Positions 57,456-64,000 of a stretch of DNA of 64,000 nt are shown piece by piece; position 1 is the stretch's first letter; each line of letters starts with the position of its first letter. The notes under the pieces were generated by a model. The model was not told the DNA's origin. It made no database searches and saw nothing but the letters and a program-made list of their open reading frames with translations. The DNA is from Chitinophaga flava (GTDB lineage Bacteria > Bacteroidota > Bacteroidia > Chitinophagales > Chitinophagaceae): the NCBI RefSeq assembly GCF_003308995.1, contig NZ_QFFJ01000002.1, positions 3,410,001-3,474,000 of the forward strand. The letters are read 5' to 3'. The position numbers were made by a program, and so were the translations under genes.

Positions 57456-59069
57456 ATGGAAAGTAAAAACTGGTACCTCAAGCCAAATGTAGTTATAGAA
57501 CCTTTGATCGGAAGATGGTATGCCTGGTCGCACCTGATATCTCCGGCTACGGCAGCCATGAACGTGGTTGGCAGACATCTGAAGATTATGACCTCCTATA
57601 TACAGGCCCCGCAGGTACATGCCGCCGCTGTAATGAATCCCCAGATGCTGGGAGGCCCCTTTATGGACTACAAGGAGCCACGCGTGGAAAGTATCAGGAA
57701 GCTAAAAGAAGACACGCTACGGAACCAGGCCGACCTTGTTCAACTCGCTGAAGCTATAACAGAACTGGATAAAATGCTGAAGGCAAATGCGAAAGGATTT
57801 TCGCTCGAGACCCTGTATGAAAAAGTGCCTGAAATACTGAAAGGTTATGTTGAACTGGTGTATGATCTCAATAATAACCCGTCCTTCAGGGTTTTCGAAT
57901 CGTTATTGTATAAAAGTAAGTTCTATAATAAAGATTCCCAGAGCATAGCCCTTTGGATCACCAATAATGATGAACGTCCGTTCTGCCTCAGCACCGCCAG
58001 GCTCGATACTCCCGATGTATTACATCTCAGTATTCCGCTCGATCATCCGGGTATAGATGCATTGAGTAAAATGAAGAGGACCGCCGGTTCAATAGATGAA
58101 ATAGCCGCTATACTGGGCGTGGAAGAGAAAGACAGGAGCCTGTTTAATACCTTTTTTACACAGGAAGAACATCCTGCTTACAAAAAGTATGATGGAGATA
58201 ATGTCCGCATGCGTTATTTCGGTCATGCCTGTATTCTCATCGAAACGAAGGAGGTCAGCATACTCGTCGATCCCCTGATCAGCTACTATGGCTACGAATC
58301 GAGTATCGAGCATTTCTCGGATATAGATATTCCGGATGAGATAGATTATGTGTTGATCACGCATAACCACCAGGACCACATTTTATTTGAAACACTGTTG
58401 CCGCTTCGCCACAAAATTAAAAACATCATCGTTCCAAGGACTACCAGTGGGGCTTTGCAGGACCCTAATATCAAACTGGCCTTTAATAAGATCGGGTTTA
58501 AGAATGTAATTGAGATGGATGAAATGGAAGAGCTCACGTTTGGTGGCTGTACAATAACCGGCTTGCCATTTACGGGAGAACATTGTGATCTGAATGTGAA
58601 GGCCAAAACATGCTACCACGTTGCAGCCGGTAGGTTTACTTTCCTCTTTGTTGCGGATTCGCGGGTACTGGAAGCCAAACTGTATGAACATATTCAACGT
58701 GTAACCGGCGACGTGGATGTAATATTCCTGGGAATGGAGTGTGATGGTGCTCCGCTGACATGGCTGTATGGCCCGCTGCTGACGGAGGAACTGTCGCGCG
58801 ACAAAGATCAGTCAAGAAGGCTGGCCGGTTGTAATGCAGAAAAAGGTTTACACCTGGTCGATATTTTCCACCCGAAAGAAGTCTACGTATATGCGATGGG
58901 GATGGAACCATGGCTGGAGTTTATCAGCACTATCAGGTATACGGAAGAGTCCAGGCCTATCGTACAATCCAACCTGCTCGTGGCGGAATGTATCAACCGG
59001 GGTATCACTGCGGAAAGGCTTTTTGGTGAAAAAGAAATCCTGTATCAATATGAAGAAAAACTGGTATAG
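57456..59069 (+). CDS. CmlA-type di-iron beta-hydroxylase (metallo-beta-lactamase fold)
   Basis: Protein of 537 residues, the usual CmlA length. CmlA enzymes beta-hydroxylate an amino acid while it is tethered to an NRPS carrier, using a di-iron centre on a metallo-beta-lactamase scaffold. The C-terminal half carries HNHQDH at 303-308, Glu375 in GEHCD, Asp401 in ADSR and Glu428 in GMECDG. These match the CmlA ligand pattern I remember (H305, H307, D309, H310, E377, D403, E430) at a constant offset of two. A Glu where hydrolytic MBL enzymes have His argues against a lactamase or glyoxalase. The N-terminal 200 residues fit the family's helical extension. Its place directly after the last synthetase gene suggests it acts on a Phe-, Tyr- or X-loading module, but the target is not decided by the sequence. 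Confidence 0.88.
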   Translation: MESKNWYLKPNVVIEPLIGRWYAWSHLISPATAAMNVVGRHLKIMTSYIQAPQVHAAAVMNPQMLGGPFMDYKEPRVESIRKLKEDTLRNQADLVQLAEAITELDKMLKANAKGFSLETLYEKVPEILKGYVELVYDLNNNPSFRVFESLLYKSKFYNKDSQSIALWITNNDERPFCLSTARLDTPDVLHLSIPLDHPGIDALSKMKRTAGSIDEIAAILGVEEKDRSLFNTFFTQEEHPAYKKYDGDNVRMRYFGHACILIETKEVSILVDPLISYYGYESSIEHFSDIDIPDEIDYVLITHNHQDHILFETLLPLRHKIKNIIVPRTTSGALQDPNIKLAFNKIGFKNVIEMDEMEELTFGGCTITGLPFTGEHCDLNVKAKTCYHVAAGRFTFLFVADSRVLEAKLYEHIQRVTGDVDVIFLGMECDGAPLTWLYGPLLTEELSRDKDQSRRLAGCNAEKGLHLVDIFHPKEVYVYAMGMEPWLEFISTIRYTEESRPIVQSNLLVAECINRGITAERLFGEKEILYQYEEKLV

Positions 59070-59096
59070 CACTTTGGGGGAAACCAATACGTCCCT

Positions 59097-60290
59097 ATGC
59101 GTATAATAACTCAAATCATAGCAATGGAAAAATCAAAAGCAATACTGAATAAATTATCGGAGCAGGCGGTATCCTTCCGTACGGAGAGTATCAGCCAGGT
59201 GCTGATTCTGTTTGAAGACAGAGTAAATTACCTGGGAGACTGCTGCCTCTTTGTGGATAAGCTGCCGTATCTGCGGACATTCTTTAACAAAGCGAATCTG
59301 ACTGCCGTTTCTTTCAACCTGAAAAATGTCCGTTTCTTCAAGGCGTTTCTTGCAAATAATCCGCATTTGGATGAGATATCCTCTGCAAACTGGCTGGAAC
59401 TGGATTACAGCCGGTTTGATGTAGTCGTTGTTGCTACCTATCGTGAAGAGGCGGTGCTGGCGATGTTCCAAAGGCGGTATGAAGAGCAGATCCTCAGCGG
59501 CAGGTTTAATCTTGTGGTGCTCTCTTTATCGGAGTTGCTGCTGCCGCCAGGGCCTAAAGCACGGTTTATTTTTCCTGTGCTGCAATCACTGGAGATGTAT
59601 TTAAAAGTCCATAGATCAGGGCAGCTGTATATCAGCGATGCAGAAAGGAAATGGGCGGATGCATGGCTGGAAGCAAGGGGCATGAAAGAAAATGATAGCT
59701 TGTTTATCATGCTGGACTCAACTTCCAATAGAGAGAAATTGATCAGGATTGATGTATACTTTGATGTGCTGGCATCATTGCTGAACAATAGCGATGCAAA
59801 GGTGCTGGTTTTTGATGAGAGAAGCATCGGTAAGGAAGAATTCTACAGGGAATGGCTTGGCGCTGAAAATATGAACAGGATCATTTTCTCTAAAAGTATG
59901 GGTCTTCGTGAAGATCTCTGCCTGATCGGATCTGGTTATACCAGGCTGGTATTTGGGCCATGTACCGGGTTGATGCACTGCGCTTCCAGTATCTATAACA
60001 ATTATGTCAATAATGGTTTGCCTTTGGAGGATGTACCGTTGATGGTTACATATACCGGACAATACGGAGACCCCAGGGAAACCGCTGCCAAATGGTGGGG
60101 CGGGTCTCCGCTTGTGAATTGCCTGTTGCTGAAAAAGAAAGGGGACCGCAAAGAGATCGTCCAGTTGAAAAACCTGTCGGAAGAAGAAAAAGAGTTAAAC
60201 GACCAATTGCCGTGCATAGAGTATACCGCTGATGTACTGGCTGATTTTTTGAATCAGCGGATTACAGAAACCGGTTTAATAAGGTCGTAA
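59097..60290 (+). CDS. GT9-like (heptosyltransferase-family) glycosyltransferase, putative
   Basis: About 397 residues from the first ATG at 59097. A second in-frame ATG at 59124 follows an A-rich stretch and starts a more typical lysine-rich N-terminus, so I prefer 59124 (388 residues). Two Rossmann-like halves are visible. The C-terminal half contains FGPCTGLMHCASS (Gly278 by the later start), resembling the GPxTGxxHxA nucleotide-sugar loop of the ADP-heptose:LPS heptosyltransferase family (GT9). The protein is otherwise divergent and lacks a membrane segment, so a cytosolic role is likely. Its position between the hydroxylase and acylase suggests it may glycosylate the peptide, perhaps at a newly made beta-hydroxyl, a Ser/Thr or a Tyr. 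A cell-envelope role or a catalytically inactive homologue cannot be excluded. Confidence 0.6.
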   Translation: MRIITQIIAMEKSKAILNKLSEQAVSFRTESISQVLILFEDRVNYLGDCCLFVDKLPYLRTFFNKANLTAVSFNLKNVRFFKAFLANNPHLDEISSANWLELDYSRFDVVVVATYREEAVLAMFQRRYEEQILSGRFNLVVLSLSELLLPPGPKARFIFPVLQSLEMYLKVHRSGQLYISDAERKWADAWLEARGMKENDSLFIMLDSTSNREKLIRIDVYFDVLASLLNNSDAKVLVFDERSIGKEEFYREWLGAENMNRIIFSKSMGLREDLCLIGSGYTRLVFGPCTGLMHCASSIYNNYVNNGLPLEDVPLMVTYTGQYGDPRETAAKWWGGSPLVNCLLLKKKGDRKEIVQLKNLSEEEKELNDQLPCIEYTADVLADFLNQRITETGLIRS

Positions 60291-60330
60291 TGATGATGGA
60301 GAAGGAAGGCTGAATTTTTAAAGCAACCAT

Positions 60331-62751
60331 ATGAAGCATATAAATATCAGGACACTACTGCCGTCTGTATTACTGGCTGGTCTCATTTTCCTGTTGTCAT
60401 CGCAGCTATCGGTTATGCCACCGTTAGGAAAGCTGTTGAACCCCTTTGGGGGCTTGCTGCAGAATGAAAGTGATCAGCGTCTCGACCGGACGTTTACGCT
60501 TTCACATAGTGGCGTTGCCGCATCAGTACGCGTTTTTTTTGATAAGAGGAAGGTGCCGCATATATATGCGGAAAATGATGCGGACCTTTATTTCGCCCAG
60601 GGATATGTTACCGCAGCGATGCGTTTGTGGCAGATGGATTTTATCAGTTATCTCTCCGCTGGCCGGCTGTCTGAAATATTCAGCAACGGATTCCTGGACC
60701 ATGACCGGAACCAGAGAAGGATAGGCATGCTGGAAGCCGCAAAAGCATCGCTGAACATGATCATGCAGGACACGGTTACTGCCAGGGCGCTTACTGCTTA
60801 TACAGCTGGAGTGAACGCTTATATCCGAACCTTGTCATACAAGGACTTACCGCTGGAGTACAAACTGCTCAACTATGAGCCGGAACCCTGGTCTGAACTG
60901 AAGACAGCGCTGGTCATGAAGTATATGGGCAATACCTTGTCGGGTTATGAAGAAGATTATCTGATGACGCATATGCGGCTGGCTATAGGAGAAGAAAAAT
61001 TCAACCTGTTGTTCCCTGACTTCAACAAGCACAGTTCCCCGGTAACCTATAGTACAGCGCCGGGACAGGCAGCTCCTGTATCTGTGGCCGCTGCACCGGA
61101 TTATCTGGACAGTTCTTTCCTGCTGGCAGGTGTAGCGCCTCCCGTGAACCGGCATAATCCCAGGCTGGGAAGCAACAGTTGGGCTGTTTCGGGTAAAAAA
61201 ACAGTTTCAGGAGCCCCATTGTTATGCAGTGATCCGCATCTGAATCTCTCATTACCCGCCGTCTGGCTGGAAATGCAGCTCACAACGCCCCACATGAACG
61301 CATACGGTGTTTCGATTCCCGGAACACCTGCCGTAATTATAGGCTTCAATGAAAACATCGCATGGGGCGTCGCCAATGGCTGTGATGACGTTAAAGACTG
61401 GTATAAACTAAAGTTCTCGCCAGACCACCAGCAATATGAGTTGGACGGAAAGTACCTGGCACTAGAGAAAAGAGTGGAAGAAATAAAGAGAAGAGGACAG
61501 GCACCCTTCTATGATACCGTTTATTATACGGTGCATGGCCCCGTTCCTTACAACAGCAGTTTTACCGGCGCCAATGCAGCCCTTGCATGGCATGCGCTGA
61601 AATGGGAGTTACACCGGCCGTCAAATGAATTCCTGTGTTTTATAATGCTCAACAAAGCAACGGACTACAATACATACCGGGAAGCCATCAGCCACTATGC
61701 TTCGCCTATACAGAGTTTTACATTCGCCTGTAAGGATAATACGATCGCTGTAACGCATCAGGGACATATGGCGGTGAAATGGCCGGAACAAGGCCGTTTC
61801 ATCCTGGATGGCAGCAAAAGCGCGCACCTCAGTACGGCTTACATCCCACAGGATAGCCTGCCGCATCTGCTTAATCCTCCCTGCAATTATGTAATCGCTG
61901 CCAACCAGCATCCCACAGATAGTAACTATCCTTATTACTACAATGGTTATTTCAGGGAAAACAGGGCCAATCGTATCCGGCAATTACTGGAAGCCGGCAA
62001 TGGCTTTGATTTACAGAGCATGGAGAATATGCAGCTGGACAATCAGAACGCGTTCGCCCTGGAGGCATTACCGGTATTGTTCACACAGATAGACAGCACC
62101 CGGCTTCCAGGGGGCGTGCCCAACATGTTGGATTCCCTGGGCGCATGGGCTGGCGCCTATAAGCTGAATGACAAGAACGCCTTGCTTTTCGAACTGTGGT
62201 GGAAGAACATCAAAACATTTACCTGGGATGAATTCAGCGATGTAGCTTTCGGAAAAATCCTGCCGGACGACTATCTCCTCCTGGACCTTATCCGGAATGA
62301 TCCGGGAAACATATACTTTGACAAGCAGCATACAGTGGAGAAGGAAAAGGCGGGAGACATCGTGCAGATGGCCTTCCTGAGTGCCGTGGAAACGTACAAT
62401 AAAAGAAAGTCCAAAGAAGGTGTGGGCTGGGGTGAAGTGAACAGGGTGAACGTGATGTATATGGGCAACCTCGATGCCTTTAGCAGAAGAGGGATTCCCG
62501 GAGCAGGAAACCCGGAAGTGATCAATGCATTATCTGACAGCTGGGGACCTTCGTGGCGAATGGTAGTGGAGCTGGGAAAAAGACCAAGAGCATTCGGCAT
62601 CTACGCCGGAGGCCAGTCCGGAGACCCGGGCAGCCGCTATTTTGATAATTTCGTTGATGACTGGAGTAAGGGAAAGTTCTATCCGCTTACATTCTTTATA
62701 TCAGAGAAGGAAGCCAGAGAAGGAACAGATAACAGCTGGACACTAAAATAA
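60331..62751 (+). CDS. Penicillin acylase family (S45) Ntn hydrolase
   Basis: Protein of 806 residues. The N-terminus has a hydrophobic segment (about residues 8-27) without a clear lipobox, so it is exported or membrane-anchored and should act in the periplasm. Family members are made as one chain that cuts itself before a Ser, which becomes the catalytic N-terminal nucleophile. Here that is Ser281 in GSNSWAVSG. The following PGTPAVIIGFNENIAWG block is typical of the family. It hydrolyses amides; substrates include beta-lactam side chains, acyl-homoserine lactones and, in PvdQ, the fatty acyl cap of a pyoverdine precursor. In this setting, removal of an N-acyl group from an exported pre-peptide is attractive, but this is inference. 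It starts 40 bases after the glycosyltransferase and the next gene starts 4 bases after its stop. Confidence 0.9.
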   Translation: MKHINIRTLLPSVLLAGLIFLLSSQLSVMPPLGKLLNPFGGLLQNESDQRLDRTFTLSHSGVAASVRVFFDKRKVPHIYAENDADLYFAQGYVTAAMRLWQMDFISYLSAGRLSEIFSNGFLDHDRNQRRIGMLEAAKASLNMIMQDTVTARALTAYTAGVNAYIRTLSYKDLPLEYKLLNYEPEPWSELKTALVMKYMGNTLSGYEEDYLMTHMRLAIGEEKFNLLFPDFNKHSSPVTYSTAPGQAAPVSVAAAPDYLDSSFLLAGVAPPVNRHNPRLGSNSWAVSGKKTVSGAPLLCSDPHLNLSLPAVWLEMQLTTPHMNAYGVSIPGTPAVIIGFNENIAWGVANGCDDVKDWYKLKFSPDHQQYELDGKYLALEKRVEEIKRRGQAPFYDTVYYTVHGPVPYNSSFTGANAALAWHALKWELHRPSNEFLCFIMLNKATDYNTYREAISHYASPIQSFTFACKDNTIAVTHQGHMAVKWPEQGRFILDGSKSAHLSTAYIPQDSLPHLLNPPCNYVIAANQHPTDSNYPYYYNGYFRENRANRIRQLLEAGNGFDLQSMENMQLDNQNAFALEALPVLFTQIDSTRLPGGVPNMLDSLGAWAGAYKLNDKNALLFELWWKNIKTFTWDEFSDVAFGKILPDDYLLLDLIRNDPGNIYFDKQHTVEKEKAGDIVQMAFLSAVETYNKRKSKEGVGWGEVNRVNVMYMGNLDAFSRRGIPGAGNPEVINALSDSWGPSWRMVVELGKRPRAFGIYAGGQSGDPGSRYFDNFVDDWSKGKFYPLTFFISEKEAREGTDNSWTLK

Positions 62752-62755
62752 GTAT

Positions 62756-63100
62756 ATGAACAATATTAAGACATTATTGATCCTGCTGCCAGTGGTGGCC
62801 GGTATCGGACTGATAACGGTAATTCCCTGGTGGGGTTTTACAATTCCTGTTATGGTGACAGGCATGATTGTAACGTTGAAAAAATGGAAGATAGCTTCCT
62901 TTCCCATCGGGTTCTTAGCAGGCTTTATTGCCTGGCTGGGAGCAGGGGTTTATTTTCATACGGTATACCAGGGAAATATCATCAACAGGTTTGCAACTCA
63001 TTCGGATATTATCATCCTGCTGGTTATTGCGCTGACAGGTGGTTTGCTGACGGGTCTTGCGCTGTATGCCGGAAAATCCCTGGTGTATCGCAAATCATAA
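62756..63100 (+). CDS. Small integral membrane protein, unknown function
   Basis: Protein of 114 residues with about four hydrophobic stretches (roughly residues 5-23, 25-42, 48-68 and 82-105) separated by short Lys-rich loops, suggesting a four-helix inner-membrane protein. I do not recognise the family. It begins 4 bases after the acylase stop, so it is probably co-transcribed and perhaps translationally coupled. It may be a membrane partner of the acylase or exporter, but nothing in the sequence shows this. The end of the gene lies inside a perfect inverted repeat. Confidence 0.7.
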   Translation: MNNIKTLLILLPVVAGIGLITVIPWWGFTIPVMVTGMIVTLKKWKIASFPIGFLAGFIAWLGAGVYFHTVYQGNIINRFATHSDIIILLVIALTGGLLTGLALYAGKSLVYRKS

Positions 63101-63114
63101 TTCACACCAGGGAT
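63076..63114. terminator. Perfect 11-bp inverted repeat, probable terminator between convergent genes
   Basis: ATCCCTGGTGT at 63076-63086 is exactly matched by its reverse complement ACACCAGGGAT at 63104-63114, with a 17-base loop containing the stop codon of the small membrane protein gene. Read leftwards, the stem is followed by TTTT, so it best fits a terminator for the leftward ABC transporter gene, whose stop is at 63150. Read rightwards, no T-run directly follows the stem. The function is inferred; the inverted repeat is plain in the sequence. Confidence 0.5.
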
Positions 63115-63149
63115 CAGCCGTTAAAGAAGGTTGGTTAATCCTGTGTTTT

Positions 63150-63998
63150 TTATTGCATGAACTGCATTTCACTCAGCTGTTTGTAGAGGCCCCCGTGTTT
63201 ATTGATAAGTTCTGTATGTGTCCCTGCTTCTACAACAGCGCCCCGATCAATGACAACAATGTTGCTCGCTTGTCGGATGGTAGCAAGCCGGTGGGCAATA
63301 ACAATTGAGGTTCGGCCTTCCATCAGGTTATTCAGTGCATCCTGTACCAGTCGTTCAGATTCCGCGTCCAGAGCAGATGTAGCCTCATCCAGAATAAGAA
63401 TTTTGGGAGCTTTCAGCACAGCGCGCGCAATGGCGATGCGCTGGCGCTGCCCACCGGAAAGCTGGATCCCGCGTTCGCCAACGATCGTCTGCAGCCCATC
63501 CGGGAACCGTTGAATGAATTCCCATGCATTTGCCTTTTTAGCGGCATCGATCAGTTCTTCTTTTGTAGTTCCCTGTTTTCCATAGGCGATATTTTCTGCA
63601 ATAGTACCGCCAAACAGAAATACGTCCTGCGGTACTACCGCTATCTGGGAACGCAATGCAGATAAAGGGATGATGGGGCCGTCGCTGTTGTCGAATATGA
63701 CCTGGCCTTTTGCAGGATCATACAGGCGCATGAGCAGCGATACCAGCGTGCTCTTACCTGCACCGCTGGGGCCTACTACGGCTACTGTCTGATTGGCTTT
63801 TACTTCAAAAGACATATTCCTGAGCACCGGCACTTCTTCCCGGGAAGGATAATGAAAGCTGACATTCTTAAAACTGATATTTCCATGAAGGTGATGTGCT
63901 TTTTCAATACCGTTAATATCTGTAACTGCTTCTATCGGTTCATCAAGAATACTGAACAGGTTTTCAGTGACGCCCAGGCTCTTTTGTAATGATGCATA
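63150..63998 (-). CDS. ABC exporter (MsbA/multidrug type), C-terminal part, runs off the right edge
   Basis: Leftward gene, open to the right edge. The visible 282 codons hold the end of the membrane domain (SLQKSLGVTENLFSILDEP) and a complete nucleotide-binding domain. Walker A is GPSGAGKST, the ABC signature is LSGGQRQRIAIARA, Walker B is ILILDEATSAL, and the switch region IVIAHRL is present. This is the pattern of fused exporter half-transporters such as MsbA or multidrug and peptide exporters. A GTG at 63833 can look like a start, but the frame continues upstream in good exporter sequence, so it is internal. The gene converges on the NRPS operon, so it is a separate transcription unit. 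It may export the peptide or be an unrelated lipid exporter; the sequence does not decide. Confidence 0.93.
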   Translation of the reverse strand, partial: YASLQKSLGVTENLFSILDEPIEAVTDINGIEKAHHLHGNISFKNVSFHYPSREEVPVLRNMSFEVKANQTVAVVGPSGAGKSTLVSLLMRLYDPAKGQVIFDNSDGPIIPLSALRSQIAVVPQDVFLFGGTIAENIAYGKQGTTKEELIDAAKKANAWEFIQRFPDGLQTIVGERGIQLSGGQRQRIAIARAVLKAPKILILDEATSALDAESERLVQDALNNLMEGRTSIVIAHRLATIRQASNIVVIDRGAVVEAGTHTELINKHGGLYKQLSEMQFMQ

Positions 63999-64000
63999 TA

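Noticed and set aside
57456..59069. Metallo-beta-lactamase or lactonase (resistance enzyme)
   Set aside because: The length, N-terminal extension, Glu375 in place of a His ligand and the NRPS context fit the CmlA hydroxylase family instead.
59069..59124. Bacteroidota promoter (TTTG at 59072 with TATAATA downstream)
   Set aside because: No TAnnTTTG element at proper spacing and only a 54-base gap in what looks like one operon.
3..62751. Identity with a named Chitinophaga lipopeptide cluster such as chitinopeptin
   Set aside because: I cannot recall that A-domain order well enough, and the module count here is already 17 without the upstream part; a database comparison is needed.
63150..63833. 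A complete small ATP-binding protein starting at a GTG at 63833
   Set aside because: The frame continues to the right edge with clear exporter sequence (SILDEP, HYPSREE), so the GTG is internal and the gene is cut by the window.

Overview
The window is almost entirely one giant non-ribosomal peptide synthetase (NRPS) locus read left to right, followed by a tailoring and maturation block and the end of an oppositely oriented ABC exporter gene. Very short gene spacings, ATGA start/stop overlaps, no obvious Shine-Dalgarno dependence, moderate GC and the protein flavour suggest a Bacteroidota genome, most plausibly Chitinophaga-like. That is inference; no phylogenetic marker is present.

Layout. 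(1) 3-11360: 3' part of an NRPS whose beginning lies outside the window, ending C-A-T four times (first C truncated). (2) 11368-16083: C-A-T-E. (3) 16080-28736: four C-A-T modules. (4) 28733-39808: three C-A-T modules plus E. (5) 39805-46080: two modules. (6) 46119-52751: two modules. (7) 52755-57422: C-A-T plus a terminal C domain. No thioesterase is seen. Reading the ten specificity positions of each A domain by eye against remembered Stachelhaus-type codes gives a tentative colinear order: Tyr-Tyr-Ser-Ser-(D)Asn-Asn(or Asp)-Thr-Val-Val-Asn-Asn-(D)Asn-Dab-Ser-X-Phe-Phe. That is at least 17 residues, with more possible upstream.

Tailoring block. 57456-59069 is a CmlA-type metallo-beta-lactamase-fold di-iron beta-hydroxylase. 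59097-60290 (probable start 59124) is a GT9-like glycosyltransferase. 60331-62751 is a penicillin-acylase-family Ntn hydrolase with an N-terminal membrane anchor or signal. 62756-63100 is a small membrane protein. A perfect 11-bp inverted repeat at 63076-63114 separates this block from the leftward ABC transporter gene that runs off the right edge.

The seven synthetases appear to be ordered by two docking systems. Short beta-strand C-terminal tails feed TubC-type N-terminal docking domains at L-type junctions. COM-type helices join the two E-terminated proteins to their partners. The locus is full of long, nearly identical module-sized DNA repeats, which points to recent module duplication and gene conversion. 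One copied block spans a whole A-T-E unit plus the gene junction, so the two COM junctions are nearly identical and could cross-dock. The most interesting unexplained points are the terminal C domain in place of a TE, the possible cross-docking, the odd T15/C16 pair, and the linked hydroxylase, glycosyltransferase and acylase. No gap longer than about 60 bases lacks a gene.
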